Assembly (NCBI GenBank): GCA_964406445.1
Contig: CAYORU010000060.1
Span: 1 to 7,112, forward strand
Direction: 5' to 3'
DNA: 7,112 nt
From: SG8-30 sp964406445
Lineage (GTDB): Bacteria > Pseudomonadota > Gammaproteobacteria > Steroidobacterales > Steroidobacteraceae
Part shown: positions 1 to 6,687 of the stretch, one piece after another
How positions within the stretch are numbered: position 1 is the stretch's first letter
How the letters are laid out: each line of letters starts with the position of its first letter
Translations under genes and position numbers: made by a program
The notes under the pieces: model-generated
What the model was told of the DNA's origin: nothing
Seen by the model: the letters and a program-made list of their open reading frames with translations, nothing else
The model's database searches: none

Positions 1-1379
<1,379 letters not shown>

Positions 1380-1404
1380 GCGCGGCGCGAGGCAGCGCTC
1401 AACG

Positions 1405-1439
1405 GGGCCGGCGGGGCGACCCGCCGGCCCTTGCCGTTT
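1405..1439 (+). terminator. Probable rho-independent terminator of ftsH
   Basis: A perfect 11-bp inverted repeat (GGGCCGGCGGG at 1405-1415 and CCCGCCGGCCC at 1420-1430) encloses a GCGA loop of the stable GNRA class. It begins 25 bases after the ftsH stop codon. The following stretch TTGCCGTTT is only partly T-rich, so the hairpin is very strong but the U-tract is imperfect. Termination could be incomplete, letting some transcript read through into folP. Confidence 0.6.
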
Positions 1440-1467
1440 CGGCGTCCCCCGGCCAACATCGCGGCCC

Positions 1468-2313
1468 ATGCGCCTGAGCTGCCAAGGATTCACCCTCGAC
1501 CTGGCCCGGCCGCTCGTGATGGGCGTGCTCAATGTCACGCCTGATTCCTTTTCGGACGGCGGCCGCTTCCTCGATGCCTCCGCGGCGGTCGGGCGGGCGC
1601 TGGCGATGGTCGAGGAGGGCGCGGCGATCGTGGACGTCGGTGGCGAGTCGACGCGGCCGGGCGCGGATCCGGTGCCGCTCGAGGAGGAGCTGCGCCGCGT
1701 CCTGCCGGTGATCGAGCGGCTCGCCTCGGATCTGCCGGTCCCGGTATCCGTCGACACCTCGAAGCCGGAAGTCATGCGGCGGGCCATCGCCGCGGGCGCA
1801 GCGATGATCAACGACGTCCGGGCGCTCGGCGCTCCCGGCGCCGTCGAGGCCGTCGCCGGATCCGGCGCCGCGGCCTGCCTGATGCACATGCAGGGCGAAC
1901 CGCGGACGATGCAGCACGCCCCCGGGTACCGGGACGTGGTCTCCGAGGTGCGGGAGTTCCTGGTGTCGCGGGTCGAGGCCTGCCGGCGGGCGGGCATCGA
2001 CGAGGGCCGCCTCGTGCTCGACCCCGGCTTCGGGTTCGGCAAGACGCTAGCCCACAACCTCGAGCTGCTGGCCGGTCTCGACCGGCTGGTCGCGGAGGGC
2101 CTGCCGGTGCTGGTCGGCCTGTCGCGCAAGAGCATGGCCGGCCAGCTCACCGGCCGGGACTCGGCAGCGCGCCTTCCAGGCAGCCTCGCGCTCGCCGCCA
2201 TCGCGGTCGTGAACGGGGCGTCCATCGTGCGAGCCCACGACGTCAGGGAGACCGTGGACGCGGTCAAGGTCGCCGCCGCTGTGCGCGCGCGGCAGGGGGA
2301 ACTGCAGGCATGA
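1468..2313 (+). CDS. folP: Dihydropteroate synthase FolP
   Basis: FolP condenses 6-hydroxymethyl-7,8-dihydropterin pyrophosphate with p-aminobenzoate to give dihydropteroate, a cytosolic step in folate synthesis and the target of sulfonamides. The 281-residue product is a full-length TIM barrel. Visible signatures are LNVTPDSFSDGG (21-32), DVGGESTRPG (56-65), D96, INDV (114-117), MHMQG (139-143), DPGFGFGK (185-192), GLSRKS (217-222) and RAHDV (255-259). Pterin- and phosphate-binding residues N22, D96, N115, D185, K221, R255 and H257 fall at the same numbers as in the E. coli enzyme as I recall it. F28 and P64, positions where sulfonamide-resistance changes are known, look wild type. The ATG at 1468 is chosen because the N-terminus then matches family length exactly. 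No convincing Shine-Dalgarno sequence precedes it. The stop overlaps the glmM start (ATGA). Confidence 0.98.
   Translation: MRLSCQGFTLDLARPLVMGVLNVTPDSFSDGGRFLDASAAVGRALAMVEEGAAIVDVGGESTRPGADPVPLEEELRRVLPVIERLASDLPVPVSVDTSKPEVMRRAIAAGAAMINDVRALGAPGAVEAVAGSGAAACLMHMQGEPRTMQHAPGYRDVVSEVREFLVSRVEACRRAGIDEGRLVLDPGFGFGKTLAHNLELLAGLDRLVAEGLPVLVGLSRKSMAGQLTGRDSAARLPGSLALAAIAVVNGASIVRAHDVRETVDAVKVAAAVRARQGELQA
2294..2300 (+). promoter_or_regulatory. Ribosome binding site of glmM inside folP
   Basis: AGGGGGA lies 9 bases before the glmM ATG, within the last codons of folP. Together with the ATGA stop/start overlap it supports this start and suggests that glmM translation is coupled to folP. Confidence 0.65.
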
Positions 2314-3653
2314 CCAGGAAGCACTTCGGCACCGACGGCGTCCGCGGCCGCGTCGGCGAAGACCCGATGACGGTGGAGTTCGCGCTGCGCCTCGCGAGCG
2401 CCGCCGCCCGCGTGCTCGCGCCGAACGGCGGCACGGTCCTGGTCGGCAAGGACACGCGCCTGTCCGGCTACATGTTCGAGTCCGCGCTCGAGGCGGGTTT
2501 CGTCGCCGCCGGCGTGGACGTGCTGCTCGCCGGGCCGCTGCCCACTCCGGGCATCGCCTACATGCTGCAGCGGCTCGGCTGCGACTTCGGTGCGGTGATC
2601 AGCGCCTCGCACAACCTGTACGAGGACAACGGCATCAAGTTCTTCGACGGCGACGGTGGCAAGCTCCCGGACGAGGTGGAGCGGCAGATCGAGGCGTTCC
2701 TCGAGCAGCCGGCGCTCACGCGCGAGTCGCAGCGCCTCGGCCGCGCCTCGCGGGTCGACCGCCAGCGGACCCTTTACCAGGACTTCTGCGCCTCGACGCT
2801 GCCGGCCGGCGTCGACCTCGCGGGCATGAAGCTCGTGATCGACTGCGCCAACGGCGCGGCCTACAAGGTGGCGCCGCGGGTGCTGGCCGACCTCGGCGCC
2901 GAGATCATCCCGATCGGCTGCTCGCCGAACGGCCGCAACATCAACTCCGGCTGCGGCTCGACCGAGCCGGGGCTGCTGCAGCTGACGGTCACCGGCGTGC
3001 GGGCGGAGGCGGGCATCGCCCTCGACGGCGACGGCGACCGGCTGGTGATGGTGGACCACCTCGGCAGGACCGTGGACGGCGACCAGTTGCTGTACGTCCT
3101 CGCGCGGGCCCGCCACGACGCCGGCAGCCTCGCCGGGCCGGTGGTCGGCACGGTGATGAGCAACCTGGGGCTCGAGCTGGCGCTCGCGGAGCTCGGCATC
3201 GAGTTCCGCCGGGCGGCGGTCGGCGACCGCTACGTGCTGCAGATGCTGCGCGACTGCGACGGCGTGCTGGGCGGCGAGACCTCCGGGCACCTGCTGTGCC
3301 TCGACAAGACGACCACGGGCGACGGCCTGGTCGCCGCGCTGCAGGTCCTCGCGGCGATGCGCCAGTCGGGCAAGAGCCTCGCGGAGCTGACGGCCGGGAT
3401 GTCCCGGTTCCCGCAGACGCTGCTCAACGTGCGGGTCGCCACCCGTTTCGACGCCGCCGCGGATCCCGGCGTGGCCGAGGCCCGACGGGTGGTCGAGGCC
3501 GCGCTCGGCGGCCGCGGCCGCGTGGTGCTGCGCGCCTCCGGCACCGAGCCGGTGATCCGCGTGATGGTTGAAGGCGAGGAGCGCGAGGCGGTCGAGCGCC
3601 ACGCCGCCGCCCTCGCCGAGGCGGTGCGCCGGGCTGCGCCGGGCGGCGCCTGA
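2310..3653 (+). CDS. glmM: Phosphoglucosamine mutase GlmM
   Basis: GlmM interconverts glucosamine-6-phosphate and glucosamine-1-phosphate, feeding UDP-GlcNAc synthesis for peptidoglycan and lipopolysaccharide. The product has 447 residues; E. coli GlmM has 445. The four-domain alpha-D-phosphohexomutase pattern is complete: FGTDGVRGRVG (6-16), the phosphoserine loop ISASHN with catalytic S100, the metal loop DGDGDR (D239, D241, D243), the sugar-recognition loop GETSGH (322-327), and the phosphate-binding loop RASGTEPVIR (408-417). Activity requires phosphorylation of the active-site serine in this family. One oddity is that the residue after SHN is Leu (L103), where Pro is the usual family residue. 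The ATG overlaps the folP stop by 4 bases and is preceded by a good ribosome binding site. Pairing of folP with glmM downstream of ftsH is the order known in E. coli and many relatives. Confidence 0.98.
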   Translation: MTRKHFGTDGVRGRVGEDPMTVEFALRLASAAARVLAPNGGTVLVGKDTRLSGYMFESALEAGFVAAGVDVLLAGPLPTPGIAYMLQRLGCDFGAVISASHNLYEDNGIKFFDGDGGKLPDEVERQIEAFLEQPALTRESQRLGRASRVDRQRTLYQDFCASTLPAGVDLAGMKLVIDCANGAAYKVAPRVLADLGAEIIPIGCSPNGRNINSGCGSTEPGLLQLTVTGVRAEAGIALDGDGDRLVMVDHLGRTVDGDQLLYVLARARHDAGSLAGPVVGTVMSNLGLELALAELGIEFRRAAVGDRYVLQMLRDCDGVLGGETSGHLLCLDKTTTGDGLVAALQVLAAMRQSGKSLAELTAGMSRFPQTLLNVRVATRFDAAADPGVAEARRVVEAALGGRGRVVLRASGTEPVIRVMVEGEEREAVERHAAALAEAVRRAAPGGA

Positions 3654-3669
3654 ACCTCTGCGCCCGGCA

Positions 3670-3698
3670 TTGATCTCACCGGGGGTCGCGCTTATCCT
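3670..3698 (+). promoter_or_regulatory. Candidate sigma70 promoter for tpiA
   Basis: A -35 candidate TTGATC (3670-3675) and a -10 candidate TATCCT (3693-3698) are separated by exactly 17 bases. Each matches the consensus at four of six positions. They lie in the 98-base gap between glmM and tpiA, one of the few A/T-containing stretches here. The predicted start of transcription is near 3705, giving a leader of about 47 bases. This would make tpiA-secG-tRNA a unit separate from folP-glmM. Confidence 0.5.
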
Positions 3699-3709
3699 TC
3701 GGCGCCTTT

Positions 3710-3737
3710 CCGGCGGGGCGGACGCCCCGGTGTCCGG
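3710..3737 (+). other. Hairpin in the tpiA leader
   Basis: CGGGGC (3714-3719) pairs with GCCCCG (3724-3729) around a GGAC loop. A flanking CCGG pair (3710-3713 with 3734-3737) extends the stem across a 4-base bulge. It starts about 5 bases after the predicted transcription start and ends just before the GGGGG run that may serve as the tpiA ribosome binding site. No T-tract follows, so it is not a convincing terminator. A role in mRNA stability or start-site access is only a guess. Confidence 0.35.
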
Positions 3738-3751
3738 CAACTGGGGGTTTC

Positions 3752-4504
3752 ATGCGTAGAGCGCTGGTGGCCGGCAACTGGAAGATGAACGGGACGCGCG
3801 CCGAGAACGCCGCGCTGCTCGACGCGCTGATCGCGGGCGAGGCCGGCGCCGACGACGCCGAAGTGCTCGTCTGCCCGCCGTTCGTATACCTCTGGGAGGC
3901 CGGCAGGCAGCTGCGCGACGGCCCGATCGCGCTCGGCGCCCAGGACGTCTGCGCGGCGCCCGGCGGCGCGCACACCGGCGAGATTTCCGCCGCGATGCTG
4001 CGCGACGTCGGCTGCAGCCACGCGATCGTCGGGCATTCCGAGCGGCGAGCCCTGTACGGCGAGAATGACCGGAGCGTCGCGCGCAAGTACGTGGCGGCCC
4101 AGCGGGAGGGGTTGACGCCCATCCTGTGCGTCGGCGAGACGCTCGAGGAACGCGAGCAGGGCAGGACCTCGGAAGTCGTGCTGCGCCAGCTCGAGACCGT
4201 GCTGGAGGTGGCCGGCGCAGCGAGCTTCGCCGCCGCGGTCGTCGCCTACGAGCCGGTCTGGGCCATCGGCACCGGCAAGACCGCCTCGCCCGACCAGGCC
4301 CAGGAAGTCCATGCGCTGCTGCGCAAGCGCATGGCCCGGGAAGATGCTACCATTGGCGCTTCCCTGCGCATCCTGTACGGGGGCAGCGTCAAGGCGGCGA
4401 ACGCCGCGGACCTGTTCTCCATGCCGGACGTGGACGGTGGCCTCGTCGGGGGCGCCTCGCTCGATCCCGAGGAGTTCCTGGCCATCTGCCGCGCCGCAGG
4501 TTGA
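3752..4504 (+). CDS. tpiA: Triosephosphate isomerase TpiA
   Basis: TpiA interconverts dihydroxyacetone phosphate and glyceraldehyde-3-phosphate in glycolysis and gluconeogenesis; it is a cytosolic homodimeric TIM barrel. The 250-residue length is typical. The N-terminal AGNWKMNG carries N9 and K11, the electrophile histidine H95 is in AIVGHSERR, and the catalytic base E167 is in AYEPVWAIGTGK, which also contains the mobile loop 6 (168-176). The phosphate-binding elements YGGSV (209-213) and GGLVGGASL (229-237) close the site. The ATG at 3752 gives the expected N-terminus. The upstream GGGGGT (3743-3748) is a close-set, weak ribosome binding site. secG begins 18 bases downstream. Near the 3' end, at 4340-4363, several A/T-ending codons cluster over an extended -10-like motif, unlike the rest of the gene. 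Confidence 0.98.
   Translation: MRRALVAGNWKMNGTRAENAALLDALIAGEAGADDAEVLVCPPFVYLWEAGRQLRDGPIALGAQDVCAAPGGAHTGEISAAMLRDVGCSHAIVGHSERRALYGENDRSVARKYVAAQREGLTPILCVGETLEEREQGRTSEVVLRQLETVLEVAGAASFAAAVVAYEPVWAIGTGKTASPDQAQEVHALLRKRMAREDATIGASLRILYGGSVKAANAADLFSMPDVDGGLVGGASLDPEEFLAICRAAG
4345..4353 (+). promoter_or_regulatory. Candidate internal promoter (extended -10) for secG-tRNA
   Basis: TGCTACCAT contains a TG extension one base before TACCAT, which matches the -10 consensus at four of six positions. It sits where codon choice in tpiA switches to GAA, GAT, GCT, ATT and GCT in a gene that otherwise uses G/C-ending codons. No good -35 box lies upstream (AAGCGC at the right distance), so recognition would depend on the extended -10. 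The predicted transcription start near 4360 would leave a leader of about 160 bases before secG. Confidence 0.35.
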
Positions 4505-4522
4505 GAGTCTCAGGGTTCAAGA

Positions 4523-4885
4523 ATGATCTACACACTGCTGGTCACGCTGCACATCGTGCTGTGCGTGACGATCGTGGCGCTGGTGCTGATCCAGCGCGGC
4601 AAGGGCGCCGACGCCGGCGCCGGCTTCGGCGCGGGCGCCTCGGGCACCGTGTTCGGCGCGCGCGGCTCCGCCACGTTCTTCTCGAAGGCGACCGCCGTCG
4701 TCGCGACGGTGTTCTTCGTGACCAGCCTCGCGCTGACCTTCATGGTGTCGCGGCCGGTCGAGGCTCCCGAGAGCCTGATCGACCGCATGCCGCTCGACCA
4801 GGCCCCGGCGCCTGCGCCCGGCCTCGGCGAGAACGAGGTCCCGGGCCTCGGTGCGCCGCCGACGCCGGCCGAACCGGCCAACTGA
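4523..4885 (+). CDS. secG: Preprotein translocase subunit SecG
   Basis: SecG is the small non-essential subunit of the SecYEG channel in the inner membrane and stimulates SecA-driven export. The 120-residue protein has two hydrophobic segments (about residues 3-23 and 54-74). They flank the conserved cytoplasmic loop with QRGKGADAG, FGAGASGTVFG and the SATFFSKAT stretch that matches family members closely. The C-terminal tail after about residue 78 is Pro/Ala-rich and variable, as usual; E. coli SecG is 110 residues. AGGG (4512-4515) lies 7 bases before the ATG. It is co-directional with tpiA at an 18-base gap and is followed after 28 bases by tRNA-Leu, an arrangement common in proteobacteria. 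Confidence 0.96.
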   Translation: MIYTLLVTLHIVLCVTIVALVLIQRGKGADAGAGFGAGASGTVFGARGSATFFSKATAVVATVFFVTSLALTFMVSRPVEAPESLIDRMPLDQAPAPAPGLGENEVPGLGAPPTPAEPAN

Positions 4886-4913
4886 TTCGATAGAGAGGTT
4901 CATTCGCTGCCTC

Positions 4914-4998
4914 GCCGACGTGGCGGAATTGGTAGACGCGCTAGCTTGAGGGGTTAGTGGGGAAACCCGTGTCGGTTCGAGTCCGACCGTCGGCACCA
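4914..4998 (+). tRNA. leuU: tRNA-Leu (anticodon GAG)
   Basis: An 85-base cloverleaf with encoded CCA (4996-4998) is visible. The acceptor arm is GCCGACG (4914-4920) pairing with CGTCGGC (4988-4994), with discriminator A4995. The anticodon stem is CTAGC (4941-4945) with GTTAG (4953-4957), including one G-T pair. The loop TTGAGGG gives anticodon GAG at 4948-4950, which reads CUC and CUU. A long variable arm (4958-4970, GGG-GAAA-CCC) marks a class II tRNA. The T arm is GTCGG/CCGAC around TTCGAGT (4976-4982). E. coli also has its tRNA-Leu(GAG), leuU, next to secG, which supports the assignment. It is probably processed from the secG transcript; the terminator begins 13 bases after the CCA end. 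Confidence 0.97.
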
Positions 4999-5010
4999 AC
5001 GCGAATCAGC

Positions 5011-5037
5011 AGGCCCGGCACATGCCGGGCCTTCTGT
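5011..5037 (+). terminator. Rho-independent terminator after tRNA-Leu
   Basis: A perfect 9-bp stem AGGCCCGGC (5011-5019) with GCCGGGCCT (5024-5032) encloses the loop ACAT; the outer loop bases A and T could extend it to 10 bp. The T-rich stretch TCTGT follows. It lies shortly after the tRNA and before the nuo promoter, so it cleanly ends the tpiA-secG-tRNA unit. Confidence 0.78.
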
Positions 5038-5068
5038 CATCTGCGGCTTACCGAGACCCCCCTCAGGG

Positions 5069-5097
5069 TTACCCGCCGGGGCGCGTCCGGCTACAAT
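5069..5097 (+). promoter_or_regulatory. Promoter of the nuo operon
   Basis: TACAAT (5092-5097) matches the sigma70 -10 consensus at five of six positions. With a 17-base spacer the -35 would be TTACCC (5069-5074), which is weak. The predicted start is near 5104, giving a leader of about 45 bases before nuoA. Its place between the terminator and the first nuo gene supports it. A weak -35 suggests that an activator could contribute, but I see no clear operator palindrome in 5038-5148. Confidence 0.62.
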
Positions 5098-5148
5098 GCC
5101 GGGGTTTGAGTTCCACCCGTCTTCGACGCGACGAGCGGATCGCGCGGA

Positions 5149-5505
5149 ATGCTCGAAAACTACCTTCCTACCCTGATATTCCTGCTGGTCGCCGGCGGCT
5201 TCGGCGCCATCCTGCTGGTGCTGGGCTGGCTGCTCGGTCCGCGCCGCCCCACGCCCGAGAAGCTCTCCGCCTACGAGTGCGGTTTCGAGGCCTTCGAGGA
5301 CACGCGCATGAAGTTCGACGTGCGCTACTACCTCGTCGCCATCCTGTTCATCATCTTCGACCTGGAGATCGCCTTCCTCTTCCCCTGGGCGGTGTCGCTC
5401 GACGCGATCGGGGGCTTCGGGCTGATCTCGATGGGCGTCTTCCTCGCCGTGCTGGTGGTCGGTTTCATCTACGAGTGGAAGAAGGGGGCGCTGGAATGGG
5501 ACTGA
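5149..5505 (+). CDS. nuoA: NADH-quinone oxidoreductase subunit A (NuoA)
   Basis: NuoA is a membrane subunit of respiratory complex I (the ND3 homologue) next to the quinone chamber. The 118-residue protein has three membrane segments, at about residues 6-29, 60-81 and 89-109. Signatures are SAYECGFE (40-47), whose loop corresponds to the flexible ND3 cysteine loop, and FDVRYYLVAILFIIFDLE (57-74), where the acidic pair D73/E75-type residues lie in the second helix, followed by FLFPWA. The ATG at 5149 gives the standard length. The upstream GAGCGGA (5133-5139) is only a weak ribosome binding site. This is the first gene of the operon, and its end overlaps nuoB by 10 bases, suggesting coupled translation. 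Confidence 0.97.
   Translation: MLENYLPTLIFLLVAGGFGAILLVLGWLLGPRRPTPEKLSAYECGFEAFEDTRMKFDVRYYLVAILFIIFDLEIAFLFPWAVSLDAIGGFGLISMGVFLAVLVVGFIYEWKKGALEWD
5482..5488 (+). promoter_or_regulatory. Ribosome binding site of nuoB inside nuoA
   Basis: AAGGGGG lies 7 bases before the ATG at 5496. It decides in favour of that start over the in-frame ATG at 5514, which has no comparable site. Confidence 0.65.
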
Positions 5506-5987
5506 GCGCCGCCATGCCGGATGCGGCGCCCGAGCGTGGCTACGTCACGACCAGCATCGACGGGCTGATGAACTGGGCGCGCACCGGGTCGCTGTGGCCG
5601 ATGACCTTCGGCCTCGCCTGCTGCGCGGTCGAGATGATGCACGCCGGCGCCTCGCGCTACGACCTGGACCGCTTCGGCGTCGTGTTCCGGCCGAGCCCGC
5701 GCCAGTCGGACGTGATGATCGTGGCCGGAACCCTCGTCAACAAGATGGCGCCGGCGCTGCGCAAGGTCTATGACCAGATGCCCGAGCCGCGCTGGGTCAT
5801 CTCCATGGGCTCCTGCGCCAACGGCGGGGGCTACTACCATTATTCCTATGCAGTCGTCCGGGGTTGCGACCGGATCGTGCCCGTGGACGTGTACGTGCCG
5901 GGCTGCCCGCCGACCGCGGAAGCCCTGATCTACGGCATCGTGCAGCTGCAGAACAAGATCCGGCGCACCAGCACGATCGCCCGCTGA
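5496..5987 (+). CDS. nuoB: NADH-quinone oxidoreductase subunit B (NuoB)
   Basis: NuoB (PSST homologue) carries iron-sulfur cluster N2, the last electron carrier before quinone, in the hydrophilic arm of complex I. From the ATG at 5496 the product has 163 residues. Cluster N2 ligands are all present: the tandem cysteines C42-C43 in GLACCAVEMM, C107 in SMGSCANGGG, and C137 in VPGCPPTAEAL. Conserved WPMTFG, RPSPRQSD and GTLVNKMAPALRKVYDQMP also match. The start overlaps nuoA by 10 bases and has a good ribosome binding site within nuoA. The reading frame is open far upstream to 5022, but that part runs through the terminator and the nuoA gene and is not coding. At 5838-5852 a run of CAT, TAT, TCC, TAT and GCA departs from the G/C-ending codon habit. 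nuoC starts 7 bases after the stop. Confidence 0.98.
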   Translation: MGLSAAMPDAAPERGYVTTSIDGLMNWARTGSLWPMTFGLACCAVEMMHAGASRYDLDRFGVVFRPSPRQSDVMIVAGTLVNKMAPALRKVYDQMPEPRWVISMGSCANGGGYYHYSYAVVRGCDRIVPVDVYVPGCPPTAEALIYGIVQLQNKIRRTSTIAR

Positions 5988-5994
5988 GGACCGC

Positions 5995-6687
5995 ATGAGC
6001 AGGATCGAATCGCTGGCGGAGACCGTCGAGTCGCGACTTGCGGGGCGCGCGAACCGGCTGCCCTCGCTCGCCGCGGAACTCGCCTACGAGGTCGACGCCG
6101 CACGCTGGGTGGAGGTCGCGACCGAGCTGCGCGACGATCAAGACCTCGCGTTCGAGCAGCTCGTCGACCTCTCCGGCATCGACTACCTGCACTACGGCAA
6201 GTCCGAGTGGCGCACCGCCGCCGCCAGCTCGAGCGGCTTCAGCCGCGCGGCCACCCGCGGAGCGGGCCAGCCCCCGGAAGACCCGTCGCGGCGGTTCGCG
6301 GTCACGGCCCACCTGCTGTCGGTGTCGCGCAACCAGCGCATCCGGCTGCGCTGCCACTGCGAGGGCGCCGAGCCGCCGATGGCCGACTCGCTGGTCGGCG
6401 TCTGGCCGTCCGCGAACTGGTTCGAGCGCGAGGCCTTCGACCTCTTCGGCATCGTGTTCCGCGGCCACCCCGACCTGCGGCGCATCCTCACGGACTACGG
6501 CTTCATCGGGCATCCGTTCCGCAAGGACTTCCCGCTCTCCGGCAACGTCGAGGTGCGTTACGACCCGCAGCGCAAGCGCGTCGTCTACGAGCCGGTGACC
6601 ATCGAGCCGCGCGTGCTGGTGCCGAAGGTGATCCGCGAGGACAACCGCTACCAGCCGATCCTGCGCGAGGTGCCGGAGCGTGGCTGA
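5995..6687 (+). CDS. nuoC: NADH-quinone oxidoreductase subunit C (NuoC)
   Basis: NuoC (30-kDa subunit homologue) is a peripheral-arm scaffold beside NuoD and NuoB in complex I. The product is 230 residues and stands alone, not fused to NuoD as in E. coli. The family signature is intact: WFEREAFDLFGIVF (142-155) and GHPDLRRILTDYGFIGHPFR (157-176), continuing into KDFPLSGNVEVRYD. The C-terminal VIEPRVLVP-like stretch (about 200-215) is also typical. Between the first domain strand (GIDYLHYG) and the RFAVTAHLLS strand lies a polar Ser/Ala/Gly-rich loop (about 69-99) that is longer than in the betaproteobacterial proteins I recall; similar loops occur in gammaproteobacteria. GAGGA (5986-5990) overlaps the nuoB stop 4 bases before the ATG, a short spacing. 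The stop overlaps the nuoD start by 8 bases. Confidence 0.97.
   Translation: MSRIESLAETVESRLAGRANRLPSLAAELAYEVDAARWVEVATELRDDQDLAFEQLVDLSGIDYLHYGKSEWRTAAASSSGFSRAATRGAGQPPEDPSRRFAVTAHLLSVSRNQRIRLRCHCEGAEPPMADSLVGVWPSANWFEREAFDLFGIVFRGHPDLRRILTDYGFIGHPFRKDFPLSGNVEVRYDPQRKRVVYEPVTIEPRVLVPKVIREDNRYQPILREVPERG
6667..6672 (+). promoter_or_regulatory. Ribosome binding site of nuoD inside nuoC
   Basis: GAGGTG lies 7 bases before a GTG at 6680. It supports GTG as the nuoD start, which yields the expected N-terminal AEIRNFTLNFGPQHP; no ATG is available at a suitable place. Confidence 0.55.

Noticed and set aside
3638..3668. Inverted repeat GCCGGGCG / CGCCCGGC at the glmM 3' end as a terminator
   Set aside because: The loop is 15 bases, half of the stem lies in the coding region and no T-tract follows; pairing of this kind is expected by chance at this GC content.
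3692..4312. A 206-codon antisense open frame over tpiA
   Set aside because: It is a mirror of the GC-rich tpiA coding frame, shows no family resemblance and has no plausible expression signals.
4864..4879. Small GC-rich hairpin at the end of secG (GCCGG / CCGGC)
   Set aside because: It has only about 5 bp, lies within the coding sequence and is not followed by a T-tract; a terminator here would also cut off the tRNA.
5022..5495. Upstream extension of the nuoB reading frame to position 5022
   Set aside because: It begins inside the terminator stem and runs through the promoter and nuoA in another frame; its translation is arginine-rich and resembles no family, while nuoB has a good start and ribosome binding site at 5496.
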